Positions 1-8,659 of a DNA stretch of 26,000 nucleotides are shown here, in pieces. The translations under genes were made by a program, and so were the position numbers. The DNA is from Larix sibirica. Taxonomy: Eukaryota > Streptophyta > Pinopsida > Pinales > Pinaceae. The notes under the pieces were generated by a model, which was given only the letters and a program-made list of their open reading frames with translations, searched no databases and was not told where the DNA came from. Within the stretch, counting starts at the first letter, position 1. Every line of letters begins with the position of its first letter. The stretch spans positions 9,014 through 35,013 of the forward strand of contig NWUY0300002075.1 in assembly GCA_004151065.3 (NCBI GenBank), given 5' to 3'.

Positions 1-476
1 CTAAAGGAAGGTGAACTGAAAAGTCACCTAGAGGTTCGAATAGAATGGATAAATATAAGATATTAGGTAGAGGATGGGGCTTTTGATTTTAGGAAGATTT
101 TGCTGGAACTCATATGGAAGAATTATTTCTGGTAATGACCAAAGTAGTTTTATGGGTGGAATCTTGCATTGGATACTATGTCAAAATGTGTGGACTAATG
201 CATGGAATTATTTCCTCCTTTTTTCTATCAAAATGTAGTAAGATTGTTCTTGTTTTTGTTGGATTATTCTAATAGTTTCTGAATTATTTTAGTGCACATG
301 CAAGTAAACACAGTTTTCTTTGCTATATATGAGCAATGGATGCAATGAATGTTAATAAGTGAGTTATCTAATGTGTTAAATTTATTTTGTAACTGTTAAA
401 TGTATTTATTTTCAGTGGTTATCTCCTGTAAAAGGCATGATGCAGTTACCTTGCGTTACTCTCTCTTAATCCCGCT

Positions 477-486
477 CCTTGCAAGG
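477..486. promoter_or_regulatory. 10-bp LTR palindrome (LTR a)
   Basis: CCTTGCAAGG is a perfect palindrome inside a strongly conserved LTR block. The same palindrome is at 16268-16277 in LTR b. The matching place in diverged LTR c has CCTAGCTAGG (18641-18650), which is also a perfect palindrome. Its role is unknown: a dimeric protein-binding site or an RNA hairpin near the polyadenylation region are both possible. Confidence 0.5.
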
Positions 487-815
487 ATAGTTTAATTTAA
501 GTAGAATATTGCATTTAATTAGGGCATTCGCTTGGGTGACCGACAATAAAGGAAGTGATAATGCAGGAGGTACGAACCCGCACATCACTGTGTGAGGCTT
601 TTTTCTATTGGTCAAACAAGTACATTTTAGTGAGCATAAGCCTTTGCATTTAGGTTTGGTAGCTTGCATTTCATTTAATACCAATTAAAATCCTAAATGG
701 TGGGTCAGGCCACATCCGAAAAATTCATTCCAAGGCTATCTTGAACAGTAGCCGGATAGTAAGTTGAATGGGTACCCTATTCCAAACAATGAAGGTCTTA
801 TTGGGACCTTTCATT

Positions 816-827
816 GGGGAGAACCCC
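816..827 (+). other. U5 hairpin GGGG-AGAA-CCCC upstream of the PBS
   Basis: A 4-bp G/C stem with an AGAA loop lies about 35 bases before the LTR end. LTR b has the same hairpin at 16607-16618. Retroviral and retrotransposon RNAs often have a U5 stem next to the PBS that helps primer annealing, and a similar role here is inferred only. Confidence 0.4.
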
Positions 828-866
828 TAGTGTCGATGCAAGTATTTTTCGAAGTGTCAACAGATT

Positions 867-882
867 TGGCACTAGAAGGAGG
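867..882 (+). other. Primer-binding site, tRNA-Asn type
   Basis: TGGCACTAGAAGGAGG begins with the obligatory TGG, complementary to a tRNA 3' CCA. It follows the LTR terminal CA by four bases. It matches the complement of the plant tRNA-Asn(GUU) 3' end, as I remember it, at 15 of 16 bases. The one mismatch is CA in place of CG, the expected result of methyl-CpG decay. From memory, a tRNA-Asn primer has been assigned to some Tat-lineage elements. Confidence 0.7.
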
Positions 883-1192
883 GTCACTAGTGTATGGATT
901 GCAGAGGAAGTCTTTTCTTTTCCCTCAAGGATTTTTCTCTGGATCTCCACCTAATACATCACAACCTGAAGGTTCAGTTCAAGCAACACCTGAAACTGGA
1001 CACAAAACCAATTACTACGAAGACAAGAACCCTGAATTGGAACAAGTTGAAACTTTGTACAAAGTACCACACCAAGAAGTTGATAATTTCCAAAGATATA
1101 CTAGATCTTATGTTAGAAAACTTGGTGGATTACCTGTAATTCCATTATTACCTAGAAGACATGCTCCTCGTAGAAAAGCTAAAGAGAACTAG
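883..1192 (+). pseudogene. Leader / gag N-terminal region, unrecognised
   Basis: After the PBS there is an open frame ending in TAG at 1190-1192. Its last part is basic, with a cluster of R, K and H residues before the stop. The frame actually opens upstream inside the LTR and has no convincing ATG. The equivalent part of element 2 (18883-19110) has no clearly similar protein, so coding status is doubtful. It could be leader RNA or a decayed extra N-terminal gag segment. Confidence 0.3.
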
Positions 1193-1198
1193 GAGTTA

Positions 1199-1275
1199 GT
1201 TTTGGTTGAATCCTTGGAAGAATTGGTGGNNNNATAAGGATTATGTTTTGGTTGAATCATTGGAAGAATTGGTTG
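1199..1275. repeat. Short direct repeat flanking an assembly gap (NNNN at 1230-1233)
   Basis: The 31-base segment at 1199-1229 recurs at 1245-1275 with two differences, and four unknown bases lie between the copies. Both copies encode LVESLEELV-type peptides. The arrangement looks like a gap placed at a falsely duplicated or collapsed short repeat. Confidence 0.8.
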
Positions 1276-2303
1276 ATTTATCTTTGCAAGACATACTAGA
1301 AACTATTGATCAGATACAACCATCTTCACCTTATTCTACTTATTCACATCAAACCCCATCACCTCCACATACACCTTCACATATTTGCAATACGGCTCAT
1401 AATGTAAATCATCGAGGGATCGATGTCCTTTAAACTTACCTGCTCCTCTCCATGATCTTCCCAAACACCTCGAGCGAGTTTTGCCTAAATTTGATGTTGG
1501 CAAAGGCATAATTGTAGATGATCATTTGAAAAGTTTTTATATGGATTTAAACCTTCTAAATGTAGATCATGAGGATGTAGTATGTCGTTTTTCCCTTATA
1601 TTTTTTAGACTAAGGCCTCATCATGGTATTTTAGCTTGCAAGATGGATCTATAGTTGATTGGGACAGTTTTGAAAAATATTTTCTCAATAAATTTGGTGA
1701 GCGAAGAAAATTAGCTTCCCTCATGAAAGAATTGTTGTCTCTCAAGACGGATAAGAGAGAAAAGGTGCAGGATTTTAATCAAAGATTTAAAATTGCTATG
1801 AATGAGTTCAATGCCACTTATAAACATGTTGAGGAATATTTAGTGGAATATTATACTACAGTGCTTCATCTATCCTTAGTCATGTTTGTCAAATGTTCTT
1901 GCAAGAATACTCTAGCAGAAAATTTCGAAGAGGCTAAGAATATTGAGACATAAATGAATAGTATAGTTAAGCACTCTGTTGAAAATGAACCCAAACCTAT
2001 ATCTTATAAGAAACCACTGTTACTGCCAAGGTCCGCTGAAGAATAATCCACTGATTTGGAAAGCATTGTTAAGTTGGTTAAGAAACTATCTAATAATATT
2101 GTGGACCTGGAAAAGGAGAAAGGAGAAAGTTCTTCCGCGAAGGAACCATTTAAACCATTTTATAAAAGAAAAGAAGAAACTCTGAAACCTCCAACAAATG
2201 AAGCCTCTGTACTAAGCTTGAATGAGGTAGGCATGGACCATTTTTTAACATTCCACCAAGAACATCACTTAGAGAAAACCTACCCTCGACGGATTAATCT
2301 ATG
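1206..2303 (+). pseudogene. gag: gag polyprotein (capsid-like region), frameshifted
   Basis: This is the structural Gag protein that would form the virus-like particle. A proline/serine-rich N-terminal part (1206-1433) precedes a capsid-like region that starts around LHDLPKH (about 1445). That region runs in one frame to a TAG at 1652 and continues in another frame from about 1636, with WDSFEKYFLNKFGE (about 1669-1710) and VQDFNQRF (about 1777-1800). This is the usual retrotransposon-gag helix pattern, W-x2-F-x3-F-x3-F then DF-x2-RF. The same motifs recur in element 2 (WNDFEKELHNKFGN). The C-terminal part has a charged linker and then TFHQEHHLEK. That stretch sits where related gags carry a CCHC zinc knuckle, but no cysteines remain. 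At least two frameshifts and several stops are present. Confidence 0.75.
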
Positions 2304-2960
2304 ACTTTGGTGATGAATCAACTATTAGACAAACAATTTTGTTATGAAGAGGAAGAAAATGGAAAGGTACAATTAAATGATACAACGGAAGCAACGGAAG
2401 AAACCACGCTCGTATTGTGGGATTGGGCACCGAATCTAGATTTGCAAGATGATGAAGAAATAGCAGAGATACATAATGTACAAATTTCTCTTGTCGATTA
2501 TGCACTGAGAAGTAAAGGTCATGTGGATATTCAAAATACGTCAGTTCCAAGTAGTAAGACAAGTAATGCTATGAATAAAACTTAGAATAAAGTGGTTTCT
2601 ACAACACAGCCCCTAAAGGAAACATAGAAATAACCTCTCAAACCTGTAGAGACCGTAAAAGTTTTATCCCATGTTAACCTTAAAGGATAAACCCCTTCAT
2701 CAAACAACGTTGTGATAGTTGGCAATGTTGGAGGAAATCATATAATGGGTTATGATGTAATAGAAGACATAAAAAAGACCAAATCAAACAAATCTCTATT
2801 CAAAATTTGTATTCTTCCTTAGCAGAGAAAAAAATTAATACAAGCATTGGACCTCAACTCACAAGCAAATGACTTTGCCATTAATGAGAAACAACAAGCT
2901 AATACAGAACAAGACACAAAAATCAATGAATCCAATATCGGTGGCAAATCTAAATCTTAG
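2301..2960 (+). pseudogene. Gag-Pol linker region, acidic, with stops
   Basis: A frame starting at 2301 with MNQLLD-type sequence goes on into an acidic stretch (QDDEEIAEI) and ALRSKGHVD, then stops at 2583. The same frame carries the segment YDVIEDIKKTKSN (about 2752-2790), which is matched in element 2 by YNVIEDMKKTKSN (about 20703-20741). The linker is therefore a conserved part of the polyprotein. Its role is unknown. It may be the Gag C-terminus or a spacer before protease. The frame is the same as that of the following pol domains. Confidence 0.45.
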
Positions 2961-3593
2961 ACTCTGCCCTTTCTGCTCACTTTTGAAATTTTCAATTATA
3001 ACGTACACAATGGTTTGGTGGATTCTGGAGCGTCTTCTAATGTTATGCCACTTTCTATTTGTATGAATATTAATGGACAGCCTATCGCTTCTCCTTCTAG
3101 GATTATTCAACTTGATAGATCTGATGTTAAAGTGGTGGAAGAAATTAAAAATGTCTTAATCGGATCGGATTCAGATCAAAGGGTTTGTCAATTCATTTAT
3201 ATTGTTGTAGTAGACATACCAAATGCTTATGGCTTATTATTGGGTAGAGATTGGTCAAGCAAACTAAATGGGTATTTTTCTACTGATCGGTCTCACTTGT
3301 GGTTGCCATATCAAAATAAACAGAATCAAATAAGGGTAAATAGAGGGCCGCACATGAAACTAAACGATATTGAGTTGGAAGGAAGAAATGAACCAATCAA
3401 CTTTACACACTCAGTATTGGGTAATTATTTTTTAGAAACTGAACCAGGATGTTATCAAACAGAAACCACTGGTCATCAACCAGACACACTGTCTGATCTC
3501 CTTCAATTTTCAAGGGCTGATGATAATGAATGTAACATGGTAGAGTTAGTTATTGACATAGATTTAGATGTTAACCTTGATTCTAGTAGTAGA
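2961..3593 (+). pseudogene. pro: Aspartic protease domain (PR) and downstream spacer
   Basis: This retropepsin-like protease would process Gag-Pol. The active-site triad region LVDSGASSNVMP lies at about 3012-3047 and is preceded in frame by a hydrophobic beta strand. The second conserved part, AYGLLLGRDW, lies near 3223-3252 and corresponds to the ILG-R-DW element of plant gypsy proteases. A TAG at 2958 in the same frame separates it from the linker. The spacer after PR includes NEPINFTHSVLGNYFLE (about 3390-3440), shared in part with element 2. PR itself is intact at motif level, but the polyprotein is not. Element 2 has lost this domain. Confidence 0.85.
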
Positions 3594-4070
3594 GTAGGAC
3601 CTAATTTTTGGACATTATATTTTGATGGCTCCAAAACATAGGAGGAAACAAGGGTGGGTTATGTCCTTGTAGATCCTCATAATTATAGAATTTTTCTCCC
3701 ATGTAGATTAGAATTCGAATGCACCAATAACACAACCGAGTATGAAGCTCTGATTAGAAATACCATTCATTGTTTGTCTCCACACTTAAAAGTGTACCAG
3801 GGAGGGGTAGGGAATCTGATTTCAAATTTCGATGCTTTTAACATTAATTCCATTCCTGGATCAAAGAATGTTGCAACTGATTTATTAGCTAATACCGCTT
3901 CTCATTTAATTCCACTTAGTGACAAATTCTCCATTGAATTGCTTTGCAGGCCCTCAATCCTTGATAACGCCACAAATTGGAGAGAGTTTGATGATGATCA
4001 ACAGATTATAATTTTTTTAATGGGTGAAGATACGTTCAAAAATTCAATCATTGATGAAGAAAAACATTAA
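3594..4070 (+). pseudogene. Archaeal-type RNase H (aRNH) between PR and RT, internally deleted
   Basis: This extra RNase H domain degrades RNA in RNA:DNA hybrids during reverse transcription. WTLYFDGSKT (first catalytic Asp at 3624-3626) is followed by an in-frame TAG at 3639. The frame then continues with LEFECTNNTTEYEALI (Glu at 3738-3740) and ends with the last Asp in ATDLLANTA (3879-3881). Compared with element 2, about 27 residues are missing at about 3756, in frame, including the GDSE catalytic Asp, so this copy cannot be active. The ECTNNT-EYEAL signature is the one known from dual-RNase-H Tat elements. There, as I recall, the domain follows the gypsy RNase H, whereas here it precedes RT. 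A conserved tail (FSIELLCRPS) follows. The frame ends at TAA 4068. Confidence 0.8.
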
Positions 4071-4115
4071 TACAATTTGCATAAAATGGTTGAAAATTAG
4101 TTTGGAGTAAATTCC

Positions 4116-5108
4116 ATGCCCAAAGGGGTGCGCACGCTTGAGAAGATATTTGATCTACGGCATAAATTTAGAAAACCAACGAATGTTAAAACAAATAGCT
4201 TTTCTATGCAATATGGGCTAGTAAATCTGGGTACCGAGAAAGAGCCAAAATATGTAAATCTTGGAGCCTGTTGTTCACTGGGTGAAAGACATAAGTTTAT
4301 GCAGCTTTTTTAGCAATATAAATATGTATTCGCTTAGACTTGTGATGATTTGAAAATATATGATACAAGCATTATACAACATGTTATCCCTATCAAGCAA
4401 GAGGTTAAACCATTTCAACAGAAATTTTGGAAAGTACATCCTACACTCGAACCTCTAATCCAAAAGGAATTGAAGAAGTTGCTTGATGTTAAAGCCATAT
4501 TTAAGGTTAGGCATTCTGAGTGGGTAGCTAATTTAGTGCAAGTATGAAAGAAGTATGGAGAAGTAAGACTATGTGTGGATTTTAGGAACTTGAATAGGGC
4601 ATATGATAAAAACAATTATCATGTTCCTCCCATGGAGCAAATATTATAAATCGTCTCTGCTTAGGAAATGTTATCTTTAATGATCGGGTTTTCTGGATAC
4701 AACCAAGTACTTGTGGCCGAAGAATATCACCTCAAAACTACTTTTCGCACTAAATGGGGAACTTTTGCTTTTCATGGAATGCCTTTTGGTCTTATGAATG
4801 TTGGAGCCACATTTCAAAGGGCCATGGACATTGCATTTCACGGCCTGATTGGTCGCAGTGTGGTTGTATATTTGGATGATGTCACAGTGTTCTCTAAGAA
4901 AAGGGAAGATCATATCTATTATTTGAAACATATTTTTTATCGATGTCGAAAATATGGTATTTCCCTTAACCCCGAGAAAAGTGTATTTATTGTTTTAGAA
5001 GGGAGATTGCTAGGACATATTATTTCAAAAAAGGGAATCTCGATTGATCCTGAGAGAATACAAGCCATTCTACATATTCCCATGCCTCATAATAAAAAAG
5101 CTATGTAA
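4116..5108 (+). pseudogene. pol: Reverse transcriptase (RT)
   Basis: This is the Ty3/gypsy RT, which would copy element RNA to cDNA. A linker (MPKGVRTLEKIFDL, 4116-) is followed by DDLKIYDTSIIQHVIPIK, the entry of the palm/fingers. Next come RLCVDFRNLNRA near 4569, FSGYNQV (about 4689), MPFGLMNVGATFQRAMD (about 4779) and the catalytic YLDDV (about 4869-4883). The last part, LLGHIISKKGISIDPERI, marks the end of the domain. The frame is constant, but in-frame stops lie at 4311, 4335, 4545, 4647, 4662 and 5106. Several sit where close relatives have W, R or Q, which points to C-to-T type decay. Both catalytic Asp of YLDD are kept. Confidence 0.92.
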
Positions 5109-5705
5109 TCATTTATGGACAAGATAAATTTTGTTCACAGATTTGTATTTGATTTCGCTCAAATCGTAAAACCATTGCAACAAATGATTAAAGAGGGCGT
5201 GCAATTTAAGTGGACCGACTTAGAGAAAATTTATTTTCATAACATTAAAACTGCAATTGCTCATGCACCATATCTAAGTAGTCCTAATTTCGAAAATGAC
5301 TTTATCATTTAAACATTTTCGTCCGGTCATTCCCTTTTATCAATGCTCACTTAGAAAGGAGAGCAAGGGGACTAGTATTCAATAGCATTTATGAGCACTG
5401 GGTTGCAAGGGGTTGAACTAAAATATCCATATGTTAACCAACAATCCTATGCAATATTTAAAGTTGTAAAGGATTTCAATCCCTACATTTTAAAAAATAG
5501 GACTAAGGTCATAGTACCTCACCCTGTAGTGAGATCACTATTTGTACAAAAAGAGTTAGGAGAAAGGCATGGAAACCGGGTTACTGCATTGCAAGAATAT
5601 GATTTGGAATTCAAGCCTAGTACTATTGTTAAGGGCCAAGGATTGTGCAAACTTCTTACTGAAAGTTCAACTGAAGAGGCTAACAGATGGGATAACAAAG
5701 CATAA
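5109..5705 (+). pseudogene. Gypsy-type RNase H / connection domain, catalytically degenerate
   Basis: The frame goes on from RT with FVHRFVFDFAQIVKPLQQM (thumb/connection). Then comes the RNase H region with TFSSGHSLLSML, YAIFKVVKDFNPYIL, VVRSLFVQKELGERHGN and LEFKPSTIVKGQGLCKLL, which follow the Ty3-type order. The usual first catalytic Asp (T-D-A-S in active enzymes) is absent: the position reads TFSS here, and element 2 also lacks it. Dual-RNase-H elements are known for loss of function in this older domain. In-frame stops lie at about 5310, 5352 and after GEQGD. The region ends with a TAA at 5703. Confidence 0.8.
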
Positions 5706-5824
5706 ATGAACTTACTTAAAATTCATTCCACTAATACGACCCTTAATTCTTGCTACCAGTATTTACATCATGGGTATGCCCCTGAACATTGTAATTCAAA
5801 GCAAACGAGAGCTCTCCAATTGAA

Positions 5825-6990
5825 ATCAACATCATTGGTGGAGTGCTATTCCGAATGAATTACGATGGAGTATCTCTCAGGTGCTTAGAAAATGAAGATG
5901 CAGAAAAGTCATTGAAATAATTGCACGATGGGCCTGTTGGAGGACATTATTATGGAGATATTACTACTCTGAAGATCCTTAAAGTGGGTTATTATTGGCC
6001 CACTATTTTTAAATATGCTCATGGTTATGTATGAAGATGCGTTGTATGCCAAAAGGGTTCCGGTAGGAAGATAAAACCAATAGTGCCATTGCAACCAGTA
6101 ATAATTTCAAAACCATTTGAGCAGTGGGGCTTGGATGTTATTGGAGAAATAAATCTAAATTATTCATTACAACAATGTTATATTCTTAAAGCTACATAAT
6201 ACTTCACACGTTGGACTGAATCTATCCCTTTTTCGTAAGGTTAATGAAGTTGTTGTCATCAAGTTTCTTCAAGAAAACATCATAACCAGGTTTGGGGTTC
6301 CAATTTCCCTAGTTTTTTATAATGCTTACTATTTCTCTTCTTTAAAGTTAAGCGAATTTTCTATAGAAAGGGGAATTAAATTACATTATTCTTCCAATCA
6401 TTATCCCCAAGGAAACAGGTTAGCAGAATCTACAAATAAAAACCTCATCCGAATAATTAAGAAAATGGTTATTGAAAATCAAAGAAATTGGCATGCCACT
6501 CTCCCAAACGCTTTGTGGGATGATAGGGTCACACCAAAGAATGCTTTAGGGGTTTCTCCTTACACTCTAGTTTATGGAAAAAGAAGTTATTCTTCCTCCT
6601 AATATTATTTTTCCTTCGCTCCAGCTAGCCCAAGCCTCTAGAGGATCCAACAATTGTACTATGCAAGAAAGAAATAACACCCTGCTCAAACTCAAAGAGG
6701 AAAGAGAAATGAGCAAAAGTAAATTTACCACTCATCAATTTAGTGTCGAGAGATGGTTTGATAACAGTCGGACATGGAAGAAAAAATTTGAAATCGGTGA
6801 CCTGGTACTGAAGTGGGATCAACCTCATGAGGAAAAGGGAAAGCATAGAAAATTTCAACATTTATGGTTGCTTGGTCCTTACACTATCGCTGAGAAACCT
6901 AGCCCTATAAATTATAAACTACAACATTTGGAAGGGGAAGTGAAAACTATCCTTGTGAATAGCCAAGCTTTAAAGCAATACTTCACTTAG
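5825..6990 (+). pseudogene. int: Integrase (INT) with HHCC finger, DDE core and GPY module
   Basis: This would insert the cDNA into the genome. The zinc-binding part has His residues in LHDGPVGGHYYGD and Cys residues in RCVVCQKG (to about 6050), in the frame that begins around 5831. The first catalytic Asp is in WGLDVIGEI (6134-6136). After a +1 shift at about 6230 the core continues with FGVPISLVFYNAYYF, where the second Asp has become Tyr (6318-6320). The catalytic Glu is in LAEST (6426-6428), giving the exact 35-residue spacing of a DD35E enzyme. A further shift near 6575 leads to the C-terminal part with LLGPYTIAEK (GPY/F module). The end is a TAG at 6988. No chromodomain follows. The mutated Asp and the shifts make it inactive. 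Confidence 0.9.
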
Positions 6991-8440
6991 TTTAGGAAGA
7001 TCATTTTTGTACATAAATAAAACTTTTTCTTTGTTGTTTCACCTTTTATCTTTTGATTGCTACGTTTTAGCCTAGCTAACCTAGTTATTTGATTCCCTGT
7101 TTTGAACCTTTAATAAAATCAAGTTTAGCAATTAGAGTGCTTGGTGGGAAAGATTTGATCTCATTAATTCTGCAATATCTCTTTAAGTTGATTAACTCCT
7201 TTAAAATCTTTGGTGTGTGATAAATACTTTGAAGTTTAAGTTTCTTCTTACTGGGAAGAACCAGTGATGCATTTTCAAGCACTGTCATTTGAAAGGATTT
7301 CAACCTGTCTGTCTTTATCCTATTTATTCTGTTACTCGGAAAACTTATAACATGATCAGGTTAAAATTAAAATGTATTAAATCCTATATATTTTGTTGGG
7401 ATAAATATTTCTAAGCTACTATCTTGAGGTTGCACCCATTTAAACACATAAATAACCATGTTTTGAAATTGTGTACTTATGGCTGGCCCATGGGAAGGAA
7501 GCAAGATCTTGCAGATGTATAGAAAATCAAAATGATCCTATATTAGATATAATTCCCTAAAGGCTCAAATAAAACCATATCTTCCCCATTTTAAGACATC
7601 CATAGCAAATGAAATTGGATATCTGAAGAATCAAACGAATACATGGCATATGAAATGAAATGTTCAATTAAGACCGAGAGGCTATCCCAAATAGCATTCA
7701 AAGGGGGTTCTTCTCTGTCTGTGGGAACGTTATATACCATAAAATAGTATTCATCACTCACACAAAAGGACACTATGGATGGAAGAGCTTACCTCCCTGC
7801 CTCTTATGAAATGAATAAATTTTTATTAACATTGGTAAAGCATAAAAAATGCTCATGCGTCAAAGAAATGCACATGGTATAGGAATGGGGAACACATATT
7901 TACATATGCATGGCTTTGTTACTCACTCCATAGTGTCTTACCTAGTTTAAAGTGGAAGGATTGGTTTGGTAAATGAAACTCATAAATTGGCCTTGAGAGA
8001 GTAGTTATGAATTCCCAACTAAGCTTATACCCTTTCCCTTAAAACATATCTTAATAATGTTTGATCACTGTGATATACTTTCCGATATAAAACCATAATT
8101 GAGCTCAATGTAAGATAGATAAATGATACCGAGACTCTTAAAATAAGTAGTGACTTGCAAGTAAAGTAAATCCTTACTCCAACTTAAATCATCATCAACT
8201 ATAAAAGGTCCTTTTATTTTCTCAGAGATCTAAGTTCTCCCAATCTGTCGCCAATTGTTGCAACTACAACCACCCTCCCTAATATTTTCTTTTGGAAAGA
8301 TTAGGGCCCCACCTTAAATTTGATATTTACTTGTATCAAACATTTGAATTCCTCTTAGACTAAGCCAAGTACCGCATGAAGTTGGCATGTTCCCAACAAG
8401 AGAAAGTACTTAGCCAAATTTCAAGTTTTCCTTAATCGAC
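6991..8440. other. Non-coding AT-rich stretch after pol
   Basis: No convincing coding region was found. Short open frames on the minus strand (for example 7591-7773) have no recognisable motif and no neighbours. CpG is very rare here (about six in the first 870 bases by eye), in contrast to the next block. It may be the untranslated spacer between pol and the 3' ORFs of the large element, or decayed inserted DNA. Confidence 0.6.
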
Positions 8441-8565
8441 CTTTTCTGTAAGTTTTTACATTTCAGCAAGTTTTATCGAGTTCGTTGAAACGTCAGTGAA
8501 ACTTATAAAACTTTGACGAAACGTTGATTGTGATTTCACTTTATCATGGAAACTTCGACGAACTT

Positions 8566-8659
8566 CTGGATTTCTTGCCGAAACATTAGCGAAACTTCGG
8601 ATATGTTGCCGAAACATTGGCGGAATTTTGGATTTAGCGCCGAAATATCGAAGCAACTT
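8566..8659. repeat. Three imperfect 32-bp tandem repeats
   Basis: Units at 8566-8597, 8598-8629 and 8630-8659 share the pattern GGAT-x5-TGCCGAAACATT-x-GCG-AACTT. They sit inside the CpG-rich block. More decayed units may extend to the left (about 8480-8560), where GAAACTT and CGACGAA recur. Confidence 0.65.

Larger units (their letters stand above)
1..862 (+). repeat. LTR a (5' LTR, truncated at left by window edge)
   Basis: This stretch aligns almost end to end with 15791-16653. Shared blocks include the GGGGCTTTTG region near 78, TTTTATGGGTGGAA near 150, CCCGCTCCTTGCAAGGATAG at 471-490, and a long conserved 3' part from about 600 to 862. It ends in ...TCAACA with the terminal CA at 861-862, four bases before a tRNA-like PBS, as expected for a 5' LTR. 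The TATATAA motif found in LTR b is not preserved here. A reading frame running from this LTR into the leader (764-1192) opens only with a TTG and is not taken as a gene. Confidence 0.8.

Noticed and set aside
764-1192. Long open frame across the LTR end, PBS and leader
   Set aside because: It crosses the LTR/PBS boundary, lacks an ATG and is not kept in elements 2 or after LTR b; only its 3' part is listed, with low confidence.
7591-7773. Minus-strand open frame of 60 codons in the spacer after pol
   Set aside because: No recognisable motif, no extension, no supporting context; expected by chance in AT-rich DNA.
8566-8659. CRISPR-like spaced repeats
   Set aside because: Units are directly adjacent, imperfect and few, in an evident plant nuclear context.
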